Shown here piece by piece: positions 55,101 through 64,000 of a stretch of 64,000 nt of DNA (the stretch's first letter is position 1; every line of letters starts with the position of its first letter). Position numbers and translations under genes: made by a program. Where the stretch lies: the NCBI GenBank assembly GCA_022702705.1, contig CM040439.1:31746930-31810929 (forward strand), in the 5' to 3' direction. The DNA is from Papilionanthe hookeriana x Papilionanthe teres. Taxonomy: Eukaryota; Streptophyta; Magnoliopsida; Asparagales; Orchidaceae. Below the pieces are notes generated by a model, which searched no databases, was not told where the DNA came from, and saw nothing but the letters and a program-made list of their open reading frames with translations.

Positions 55101-58100
55101 CAATGTGCTCCACCAAATTCGACATCGAGAAATTCACGGGAAAGAACGACTCGGCTGTGGAGAGTAAAGATGAGAGCCCTGCCGGTTCGGCGGGGTGTCG
55201 CGAAGCCTTGCAGGGCCGACGCAGCCGCTCGGCCGACATGACGAGAGAAGAGAAGATTGGCATGCTTGGAGAAAGCTCATAGTTTGATAATCTTGAGCTT
55301 GGGCGACAAGGTTCGAGGGAGGTGTCGAGGAGACAACGGCTCAAGCGCTTTGGGCCGAACTCGAGGTACTCTGCCGACCGAGTCACCGGCTAATAGAGCT
55401 ATTTACGAAACAGCTGCCTATACTCTTTCAAAATGCACGAAGACAAATTAGTCTCGGAGCGGATAGACGAGTTCAACAAGATCATAGATGATCTTGAGAA
55501 CATCGACGTCGAGATGGATGACGAGGACAAGGCGCTCGCATTGTTGCTAAACTCTATTCCTAAGAGGCTACGAGCGGTTCGAGGATGTGATGCTCTATGG
55601 AAGGGCGCGGACGATTACTGCGGAAGAGGTTCGATCATTGATCGAGCCGAAGAACTTCGAAGAAGCACGACATGAAGGAGGAAACCGGCGGAGACGATCG
55701 ATGGTTAGAGGAAGATCGAGCAACAAGGTTACAAAAGTGATCGAGGAGCGGATCGAGGTCCGAAGAAATGTTAGAGGTCGGTCTTCTAGAGATCCGACAA
55801 GTCTTTACCATTGCTGCGAGGAAGGTCATTTTAAGAAGGATTTGTCTGGATAGAAAGAAAGGCTTTCGGAGAAGCCTAAAGATTACGGAGAAGCGAGCAT
55901 AGTCTCGAGACGGCTATGATTCGAGTCGAAGCTCTCGGTGATCACAAAATCTGAATCTAGCGAGGAGTGGATCCTCGACTCGGGGTGTTCCTTCACATGT
56001 GTCCTCGCAAAGGCGGTTCGAGACACTTCTAGCTGGCAAATGGTGGATCCGTTCTACTTGGAGACAATAAAGCTTGTAAGGTGATCGGCGGCGGGACGAT
56101 CGAATAAAGATGTTCGATGGAGCCGAACGGATGTCGCAGCATGTCGAGTACGTCCCAGAACTTAAAAGAAATTTGATTTCTTTAGGGACGGCTGAGTCGA
56201 ATGGATACTCATTCGAGGCGAGAGAATAGGCTGTATCGAGTAGCTAAGGGCTCTCTCATAGTCATGAAAGGAGTCGAAAGAATGGGAGCTATACTCCACT
56301 AGTTGGAAAAAGCGTGATCGGGAACTTCTCGAATGCGGTTCGATCGAGCTCGACGGATCCGGACTATGGCACATGAGGTGGGGCATGTAAGTGAAAGGGG
56401 CTTACGAGGAATTGTCCGAGCGAGCACTGTTATGCGGAGATCGGGTCAACAAGCCGAGTTGCGTGAACAATGCGTGTCGGGGAAGGCCACCGGGGTGAAG
56501 TTCTCCACTGGAATACATACATCGAAGAAGCCTCTTGATTATGTACACGAGTGATCTATGGGGCCCAGCTAGAACTCGGACTCATGGAGGAGGAAGGTAC
56601 TTCGTGTCCATCATCGATGACTACACCGGGAAGGTATGGGTCTTTATCCTAAAAACAAAAGATGAAGCTTTTCGACGATTCGAGGGACTGGTTAACTCTC
56701 ACCGAAAATAAGATGGGAGCAAAGTCGAAGCACTTGAGAACCGACAATGGCTGAGTACTTGCTCGGAGCGGTTGAGGAGGCGTGCGGGAGGAATGGCATC
56801 ACGAGGCACAAGACGATCCGGAACACTCCTCGACGAACAGCTAGGCGAGAGGATGAACGGGACTCTCCTAGAGAGAGTAAGGTGCATGCTTCGTTAAATG
56901 CGAGTCTACCCGAAAGTTTACGGGGAGAAGGCGTGTCAACCGCCCTGCTACCTCATCAACGGATGCCCATCGACGACTATCAACATGAAGACTCCTTTGG
57001 AGATGTGGTACGGAAAACCGAGTAACTATGATAATCTTAAAGTCTTTGGATGTATTGCATACGCTCGCGTTAGACGAGGATAAGCTGGAAGCGAGGGCCT
57101 TGAAGTGCATCTTCATCGGATACCCACTGGAACCAAAGGATACAAACTTTGGTGCTCAGATCAACAAAAATGCATCATCGGTAGGGATGTAACATTCGAT
57201 GAGTCCAAAATGGGGAATCTGCAAAGCTATGTTACCGGGGACGAGTGTCACTAAGGAGGATTCGTCGATTGAGGTGGAGCCGCAACAAACTTTGGTCGAT
57301 CGAAGGACAACCGTGAATGATCGAGATGAAGTGGCGAGAAGACCGGCAAGTGACCGAACCGGAAAGAAGATCCGACGACTACGGCTTGGTAAGGGACGGA
57401 CAAAGGAGAACTATCGGACCGCCGGAGAGATATGGCCGTACGGATATGATCTCCTTTGCTGCGAGTGTTCGTTGAAGTGATAGAAGAAGCGAACCAAGCG
57501 GCTACGAGGAAGCCACGAAGAGCGAGGAAAGACACGAGTGGGAAGAGGCAATGGATGAGGAAATGGCTTCTCGATGAAGAACAAAGCACGAGAACTTGTG
57601 GATCGACCAACGAACAAACGTGTAGTCGGTTTCGAGTGGACCTTTAAGAAGAAGGAAGGCATGCCGAGTGCGAGAGGATCGGTACAAAGCCGGACTCGTT
57701 GCGAAGGGATTCACACGGAGTTGAAGGAATTGACTTCAACGAAATCTTCTCACCCGTGGTGAAGCACGCTCGATTAGGATAGTCTTAGCACTAGCGGTTC
57801 GATTCGACTTGGAATTAGAACGGCTAGATGTTAAGAGCTGCGTTCTGCATGGAGAGCTTGAAGAAACCATCTACGTGGACCAGCCAGGATGGGTACAACA
57901 CACCGAGACAAAGGACAAAGTTTGTTTCTTGAAGAAGGCATTGTATGGGCTGAAACAAAGCCCAAGACAATGGTACAAACGATTTGATGATTTCATGCTA
58001 AAGATCGGTTTTGTCAGAAGCGCTTACGACAGCTGTGTGTACATGAAGTGGCAAGACGGTGAAATCGGTACGTACTTGCTCCTTTATGTGGATGATATGT

Positions 58101-59061
58101 TAGTAGCCGGCGAGAGCGAGGAGGAAGTCCGGAAGATCGAAGGTATGCTCGATTCGAATTTGACATGAAGGACTGCAGTACCAGCTTACAAAGATCCTAG
58201 GTATGGAGATTACCGGAGACAAGAAAAGGGTAGCTTATTCTTGTCTCGAAAGTCATATATTCGAAGGTTCTAACAAGGTTCAACATGCACGAGGCTAAGC
58301 GAGGTTGCAACATCTATCGGACGACACTTCGGACTCATCGAACTCTCGAGCACCGAGAGGCGAAGAGGAGAAAAGGTACATGGAGGGTGTCCCCTACGCC
58401 GATGGGGTTGGTAGCATCATGTATGGTATGGTTTGTAGCAGGACAGCATTTGCTCTACGCCGTCGGTATTGTAAGCGAGTTCATGGCAAGCCGGGACGAG
58501 GCTCAGCTGGGAAGCACTAAAATGGATCCCGAGATACTTAAGAGGCACCAGCGATTTGGGGCTACTCTTGAAAAGCGCGGAAGACAAAGAAGAAAAAGTA
58601 GTCGGTTACGTAGATTCCGATTACGCGAGAAGCATTGACACCGGAAGTCAGCGGCGGATTCATCTTCACTGTCTTCGATCTGCGATCGGTTGGAAGTCTA
58701 ACCTCCGATCGGTTGTGGCCCTCTCAACAACGGAGAGTTGAATACATCGACTGTATTGAAGCAATCAAGGAAGCTATGTGGCTAAAGGGCATGGTCGAAG
58801 AGCTTGGGATACATCAAAAGTGTGATAATCGTGTTTTGCGACAACCAAAGCACCATCCACCTAACCGGGAATCGAGTATTTCATGAAAGATCCAAGCACA
58901 TAGATGTGAAGCTTCATTTCGTAAGGGACGTCGTCTCCGAAGGCTCGATAGTGGTAGAGAAGATACCAGTCGAAGAGAACCTCGCTGATATGCTCACCAT
59001 GGCGCTGCCCATAGCTAAGTTCGGACACTCGTCCGAACTTAGTGAATTTTCCACTGGCTGA
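55101..59061 (+). pseudogene. Copia gag-pol, frame-broken
   Basis: The parts in order are as follows. Gag starts MCSTKFDIEKFTGKND at 55101, with a UBN2-like segment at 55433-55575 (ERIDEFNKIIDDLENIDVEM). A zinc knuckle is CCEEGHFKKD near 55813 (last Cys lost). Protease is WILDSGCSFTC near 55970. Integrase spans about 56380-57070 (YFVSIIDDYTG-like near 56600, then LEMWYGKPSNYDNLKVFGCIA at 56993-57055). RT spans 57560-58170 (LDVKSCVLHGELEETIYVDQ, LYGLKQSPRQWY, YVDDMLVAG). RNase H spans 58590-59010 (VGYVDSDYA, then ADMLTMALP). Nearly every domain is in a different frame. CpG is abundant, and many breaks are 1-base changes. As written it cannot make a polyprotein. Confidence 0.88.
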
Positions 59062-59126
59062 GGGCCCCTCGGGAGCCACGTGGAGGAATCACTACTCCAG
59101 CGATAATTGAGGGTCGAGTGGAGATT

Positions 59127-59739
59127 TGTTGTTTTGACCCCCAATTAGTCACTATGGTAAGTGGCACTCTTGTAAATTGCTACTTACTTTAAGCCTCCAT
59201 TGTTGACTTTTCATGGAAGACCCTAGAAGAGGACATGTGGAAGGACATGTGGAGGCCATGCGGTGGAAGGAAAACATGTGAAAGGACACGTGGAGACCAT
59301 GCGATGGAGGACTCTAAAGGGTGGACATGTGGAGGCAATGTGATCGCTCGAAGGTTACACGTCATCTATTTATAGAATATTATAATGTAATCTAATCTAC
59401 TATAAATAGATGAGATAAGGAAGGCACTTAGTGTGGGTTTTGTAAGAGTGAAAAAGAACTCGAGGAGTGTGGCTAGCTTGTTAAGGGTGAGGAGAGCATC
59501 TTGGAGGCCTTGGATGTGAAGGGAGGCCATGGAAGATGAGGGCTCATCTATGTAAAGTAAGTACTTCTTGTTCTTGTCTTAGTGGATTATTTCGATTCCT
59601 CCGTAGACGTAGGTCGAAAAGACCGAACCACGTAAATCCTCTTGTTTGCTTGTGCTTCTTGTGTTTGCATCTTCTTTGTTGTGATTTGCGGTTTGTTCTC
59701 TTACCAAGATTAAGGAAAGAAAATGTTTTTCCCACAACA
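59127..59739 (+). repeat. 3' LTR of the copia element
   Basis: This 613-bp partner of 54399-55010 is preceded by a purine-rich tract and ends with cccacaaca directly before the LINE tail repeat. Confidence 0.93.
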
Positions 59740-59884
59740 ACAACAACAAAGCCTTAATCCCACTAAGTGGGGTCAGCTACATGAATAATTTTTCTCCATC
59801 GCATCCTATTTAGTGTCATATTTTCATTCTTCCAAGATCTACTTCTGCTTTTCTTAACATAAGTCGAATCTAAAACATCTACTC

Positions 59885-60360
59885 TGTTGTGAAAAATGAC
59901 GACAATAAAGCAAAAATGAAACGAGAAAATTGCACACAGAAAAACAAACACCAGTGCAACACACAGAGTTACGTGGTTTGGCAAATTTGCCTACGTCCAC
60001 GGAGCTACAGAAGATTTTATTTCATCGAGGAATTACACCGTCGAGCGCCTCGAAGTTTACAAGAAAATCTCTATTTTCTTCTCTCTCTTCCTCTCCTTTT
60101 TTCTTCCTCTCTTTCTCTCTTAGAGGACTTGGCTTGACTATTGCTTAGTTTTAGTTTGACTTTTCACTTGGTTTTGACTTTATCTTTAACCAAACGAGAC
60201 TATTTACAGAAACTAAGAGAGCGGTAGGTGAGAGTTAGGCGAGCGGTATGTGGGATGTGGTAGGTGAGCGGTAGGTGGGAAGGTAGGTGAGCGGTAGATG
60301 GGATTCTTAATTAGTAAGCTAATTAAATCATGGTGAACCTAGTCTCCACATTACCCAACA
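59885..60360 (-). mobile_element. Solo LTR of another copia-type element, 476 bp
   Basis: The minus-strand sequence starts tgttgggtaatgtggagac and ends gtcgtcatttttcacaaca. An exact 5-bp target duplication, tactc, occurs at 59880-59884 and 60361-60365. The stretch cctacgtccacgg next to acacagagttacgtgg is typical of copia LTRs. No internal region is present, so the element was reduced to one LTR by recombination. It contains tandem gcggtaggtgag-like repeats near 60230-60300. Confidence 0.9.
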
Positions 60361-60762
60361 TACTCTCCTAATCGGATCATCAAATGGTTGGTGTTTAATG
60401 TGATCAGACCATCTATGGCGACTCTCTCTAATTTTGTCTGTCACTGGAGCTACACCAACCTTATCACAAATATATTCATTTCACAATTTGTATCTAAGTG
60501 TAAAGCCACTCATCCACCTAATCATTCTCGTCTTGGCAACACATAATTTAGTATTATGCTTCACTTTTAAAGTCCAGCAGTAAGGATCATAGAGCATTGC
60601 AGGTCTCACCACCATCTTATAAAATTTTTCTTTCAGTATAAGCGGTACTTTTCTATCAACACAAACGGGACTTGTAAATATGAAAAAATTTTGCACTTAA
60701 CTTTGGATGAGTTCAGTGTTTACCTGTCATGAAATTGACATAATGACTTGTTTTGTACAAGC

Positions 60763-60788
60763 AAATAATAATAATAATAATAATAATA
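60763..60788. repeat. (AAT)n microsatellite
   Basis: A short AAT tract. It is repeated in shortened form in the second duplication copy near 61530-61545. Confidence 0.9.
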
Positions 60789-60834
60789 GTAATGTACTTG
60801 AGATTAGTAATTAAATGTTGTGGCAATTGCACGG

Positions 60835-61085
60835 ATTAAAGGCATCAGGGAGGATCGCTGCTTGCACTTAGGAGGATCGAGCAGGGAGGGGCTTCGAAGG
60901 CAAGGAAGGGTATTATCGACGAACGCTCCTCACGACCGCGGGAAGCGGGATGCGATCCGCGGCCCGCTTTCCCTCCGCTTTCAAGTGGCTTTCACCGAGC
61001 CGCTGCAACCAAACGACGAAAAGTCGGACGAAGCCGCTGCGACGCCCTGCACAGCGGAAAAAAGTCGGAAACAAACGGGCTCTTA
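60835..61085. other. GC-rich 250-bp spacer between duplication copies
   Basis: Unlike its AT-rich surroundings, this stretch is GC-rich with many CpG (cgcgggaagcgggatgcgat, ccgcggcccgctttccctcc). It ends ggaaacaaacgggctctta, whose complement taagagcccgtttgtttcc resembles a Harbinger-type element end, and a TTA occurs on both sides. It might be a small DNA transposon, but the left end does not pair well. Confidence 0.4.
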
Positions 61086-61699
61086 GTAAGTTAATTAAAT
61101 CATGGTGGACCGGGTCTCCACATTACCCAACATACTCTCCTAATCAAATCATCAAATGGTTGACGTTTAATGTGATCAAATCATCTATGGCGACTCTCTC
61201 TAATTTTATCCGTCCTCGAAGCTACACCAACTTTATCACGAATATATTCATTTCACAATTTGTCTCTAAGTGTAAAGCCACTCGTCCACCTAATTATTCT
61301 CATCTCGGCAACACTCAGTGTCATGCTTCTCTTCTAAAAGCCAACATTCAGCACCATAGAGCATTGTAGTCTCACCACCATCTTATAAAATTTTCCTTTC
61401 AGGCGAAGCGATACTTTTCGATCAACACAATCGGAACTTGTAAATATAAAAGAATTTAACACTTAACTTTGGATGAGTTTAGTGTTTACCTGACATGAAA
61501 TTGACATAATGACTTGTTTTGTACAAGCAAATAATAATAATAATAACAGTAATGTACTTGAGATTAGTTATTAAATGTTGGGGGCAATTGCACGGTTTAA
61601 TTTGTTTATTTTTGGTTTGGCTTGAAGCCGACCAACTTCTTATTATATTAAATACTTACTTATAACTTCATGTATGCCATTATTTGCGCATTTAAATTT

Positions 61700-61914
61700 G
61701 GGGTCATGTACATCAATATAACGTAATTCTTAATTATGTGTTTACATATCTAACACCTAAATTTTTATATTTGCATGCATAACATTCAAATATTTAACAA
61801 TACTCCAAAAATATGACTTTGTATGATACCAAAATGTTATAAATGTAAATATCAAACTTTAGATGTTCGATATGTAAATAAGAATTGTGTGGGGTTTATA
61901 TATGTAAATTTACC
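61700..61914. repeat. Palindromic miniature element, copy 5
   Basis: This 215-bp copy starts ggggtcatgtacatcaat and ends tatgtaaatttacc. An 8-bp direct repeat, ttaaattt, flanks it at 61692-61699 and 61915-61922. The left arm has tgtttacatatctaacacct and the right arm has agatgttcgatatgtaaata, inverted partners. Confidence 0.65.
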
Positions 61915-62070
61915 TTAAATTTAATTTTGAAGCAATGATGATTTTATTTGAATACATGAGTATTAGTTCATGTATGAGTAGTAATTTATTTAATGGCTAC
62001 TTACATTTGCTATGTACTATTATGTTTTACTTTATTTGTATGTTCATCTTGGATGTATTTAGTAAATTTA

Positions 62071-62200
62071 GGGTATCTTTGGGGCAGCTGTAGTTTATCA
62101 ATAAGCTGCTGCGGGAAAGCTGATTGTCTATTTGTTTTTTATAGTTTGAAAACAGCCGTGTGATAGCTGTTTTTGGAAAAATGACTATCCTGCCTCTGTG
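62071..62200. mobile_element. Tourist-like element, left end only
   Basis: After a TTA, gggtatctttggggcagctg starts, followed by tagtttatcaataagctgct. This matches the complement of the right end of the Tourist-like MITE at 42951-43231. No matching right end was found within 1.9 kb, so it is truncated or its other end has diverged. Confidence 0.5.
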
Positions 62201-64000
62201 TGGTAATGTTGTTTGTAATATAATTGTCATAGTCATAAAATATTATCTTAATTACCCTCTTTGTGGTCCTTGTAATTCAAAATCTTCTTCCAATTTTCAT
62301 AGTTTGAATCTATCAATTTTGGTATTATTTATTAAATTTAACTTTAAAACAACAATCTTTAAAATGAAACATGCATATTTATTAAATTAAAATAAATTAA
62401 AGCCTAAACTTACATTATAAAGCATGTTCGATTGACTGATTTTATTCTCCCTTATCTTTAATTTTAATGTTAACATAATTAATTTTTAATTAATCGATAT
62501 TATTAATTCATAATATTTTAATGTTAACATAAAAACAATTTTAATAAAAACAATTTATACAAATTTTTTTAATAAAAAATTAAGCCTTCACATTCCCTAA
62601 AGGCTCGACTTGGGCTTCCCTATACCTAGAACTGCATTTAAGGGTTCGGTTTGGTCTTCTCTCACACGGGGCCCCTCGCCTCCTCTCTGCATGTTAGGGC
62701 TCAATTCGGCCTCTTCTTCTTCCTGTGAGAACTAGCCGCTCGTCTCAGCTCTTCCCTTTACACGCACACAAGGCCCACTTTTCCTTTACACATAAAACAC
62801 AACTTTGGCTTCGTCTCTCTTCTCCCCGAGTGTACGTGATTGGCTAGGAAGGCATCGTCCAAGAACAAAGGAGTGATGAGGGATTCAACGTTGAATAGAG
62901 GAGTTTCAGGGCTGAGGACGAACCTGTAAAAACGTGTAAAAATGCATTCATCGAATAAGGGCCGCTAGGTTAAACCTGCGGCCCACGTTCAACCAAAACA
63001 ATGGGGACGGCGGATGCCGTCCGAAACGCTAATTTAAGTTAGATACTTTATAACACAAGTAAAAATTGAACTTCATGTTAGGACCTTTATAGTAAAATAA
63101 ATAATTAAAATGTATTTCTATTGATTAATTAAATAGCATGCAAATTTGGTGTCATAGCAAACTTGTTAATTAGTAATTAACCCATGTTATTTTTCCCTTT
63201 TTAAATTAATCAAACTTTATGGGTCTAGAGTTATGCACAAAAGGAAAACTAGAAAATACAAATGAAGGATAAAACATGATGTCATTTATCATCTTTCATA
63301 ACCGATTAAATGTCAATGAAAGTGCGCATGCAAATCATGAACAAAATGCTAGGAATCAAAGTAGAGAGTTTTCAAATAATGTACTTATGTGAAACCAATA
63401 TAACCTAAAGGAATAACATAAACAATGTTTATGCTTTAGACTTTATAACAAAGCTAAAAAGGTTTCATCTAAAAATAAAAAATTTTGCCTACAAAATAAA
63501 ATGTTAATATTAAAAAAAATTACTAAAAGGGCAACATTGATTATTAGTACATGAAGGTTATTTTATGAATTCAGGACCGGCAACACTTGTCATGAGATGA
63601 ACCAAGCAATATGATCAATCAGGACGTGTAGAAAACACCAAATTCATGACCATCAATTAAAGAAAAAAGGTTTCATGGAAGATCATTGTCTCACTTTCCT
63701 TGGGACATATAATCTTTTTTTGATAAAGTTGGAGAAGTGAATAAAATATTAGGATAGATTCACATGGAATAATGTTGAAAGGCTAAACTTAATTCCCTAA
63801 TTGAAAATTCAAAAGCTAGTCATTTGTGCTTAGTGGAAACTAATTCTCTAGTAGGATTAGAATGTACACTTCAAGAGCTTGACAAGATAGAAAATTCATA
63901 ATAAGAAAAATTAACATGAATGTTTAAATGGCTTGGTTTAATGTCCCACACCTTTTGTGGGGTGAATTAAGAGAAATGTCCATTGTTTGAGAAAATAAGA
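62201..64000. other. Unassigned DNA to the right edge
   Basis: AT-rich DNA with no recognised gene. A GC-richer block at 62600-62960 has CT-rich text (cctcgcctcctctctgc, cgtctctcttctccccg) of the kind seen in leaders or LTRs but no open frame of note. Nothing else can be supported. Confidence 0.5.

Larger units (their letters stand above)
54399..59739 (+). mobile_element. Ty1-copia LTR retrotransposon, 5.34 kb
   Basis: The 5' LTR (54399-55010) and 3' LTR (59127-59739) both start tgttgttttgaccc. The 3' LTR ends cccacaaca and the 5' LTR ends ccacaacg. The 5-bp flanks acaac (54394-54398 and 59740-59744) match, although they lie in a CAA repeat. A PBS-like attggcgccgtacgtggg follows the 5' LTR, and a purine-rich gggtcgagtggagat precedes the 3' LTR. 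The internal order gag-PR-INT-RT-RNaseH identifies copia. It is inserted in the tail of LINE D. Confidence 0.93.
54374..60661 (-). mobile_element. 5'-truncated RTE LINE, copy D, split by two LTR insertions
   Basis: Only the last 460 or so bases of the LINE are present, in three pieces: the (CAA)n tail complement at 54374-54398, then 59740-59884, then 60361-60661. Pieces two and three match the 3' end of copy B (6541-7020). The flanks caattgggacttg (54361-54373) and caaacgggacttg (60662-60674) form a target duplication with two mismatches. A copia element sits in the tail and a solo LTR sits between pieces two and three. Confidence 0.85.
60310..61607. repeat. Direct duplication (60310-60834 and 61086-61607)
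   Basis: Both copies contain the solo-LTR end (ctccacattacccaacatac), the LINE D remnant with gatcaaatcatc-like and accaccatcttataaaattt text, the downstream flank with tgacttgttttgtacaagca, and an (AAT)n run. They end at gcaattgcacgg. The breakpoint lies inside the solo LTR, so the duplication is younger than the LTR insertion. Substitutions and small indels separate the copies. Confidence 0.88.

Noticed and set aside
59544..59735. Open frames in the copia LTRs
   Set aside because: They occur in both LTRs as non-coding repeats and carry no retrotransposon motif.

Overview
This is a stretch of nuclear DNA from a flowering plant. The evidence is a UTP20 gene with plant-type introns, a QALGGH-type C2H2 zinc-finger gene with EAR motifs, a pentatricopeptide-repeat (PPR) pseudogene, and plant-specific transposon classes: RTE LINEs with a (TTG)n tail, a MULE carrying a ULP1-like protease, copia and gypsy LTR elements, and Tourist-, hAT- and MULE-type miniature elements. 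The sequence is AT-rich, gene-poor and dominated by nested transposons. The species cannot be named from the sequence alone.

Layout. 1-15.7 kb: the 5' part of a UTP20-like ribosome-biogenesis gene on the minus strand (eight exons resolved, start codon at 15729, gene running off the left edge). Its introns are swollen by two RTE LINEs, a copia fragment and several small elements; the third intron is about 10.6 kb. 15.7-23.4 kb: non-coding AT-rich DNA with a possible Harbinger-like element. 23.5-24.6 kb: a broken PPR gene, cut by a 504-bp MULE-like miniature element with an exact 9-bp target duplication. 25.2-34.2 kb: a 8,959-bp Mutator-like element with long terminal inverted repeats and an exact 9-bp target duplication; it holds a FAR1/MULE transposase gene (plus strand) and a convergent ULP1/C48-protease-like gene (minus strand), the arrangement of Kaonashi-type MULEs. 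34.3-37.6 kb: a third RTE LINE whose 5' end is tandemly duplicated. 38.2-42.3 kb: a hAT-like element with an 8-bp target duplication, a 159-bp MULE miniature element, and a gypsy gag-protease remnant without reverse transcriptase, arranged PPT-LTR-PBS. 42.4-52.9 kb: SINE-like, Tourist-like and hAT-like elements, LTR-like fragments in inverted orientation, and minisatellites. 52.9-53.4 kb: an intact single-exon C2H2 zinc-finger gene. 54.4-61.6 kb: a nest in which a truncated RTE LINE received a full-length copia element in its (CAA)n tail and, separately, a solo LTR; part of this was later duplicated. 61.6-64 kb: miniature-element copies and unassigned DNA.

Only two host genes look functional: UTP20 (partial in this window) and the zinc-finger gene. 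Most of the rest is transposon history, and it can be ordered because many target-site duplications are readable directly. Three groups of inverted-repeat elements (the big MULE, small elements with the same terminal motif, and a palindromic 215-240 bp family) show exact or near 8-10 bp target duplications and may draw on MULE-type transposases.
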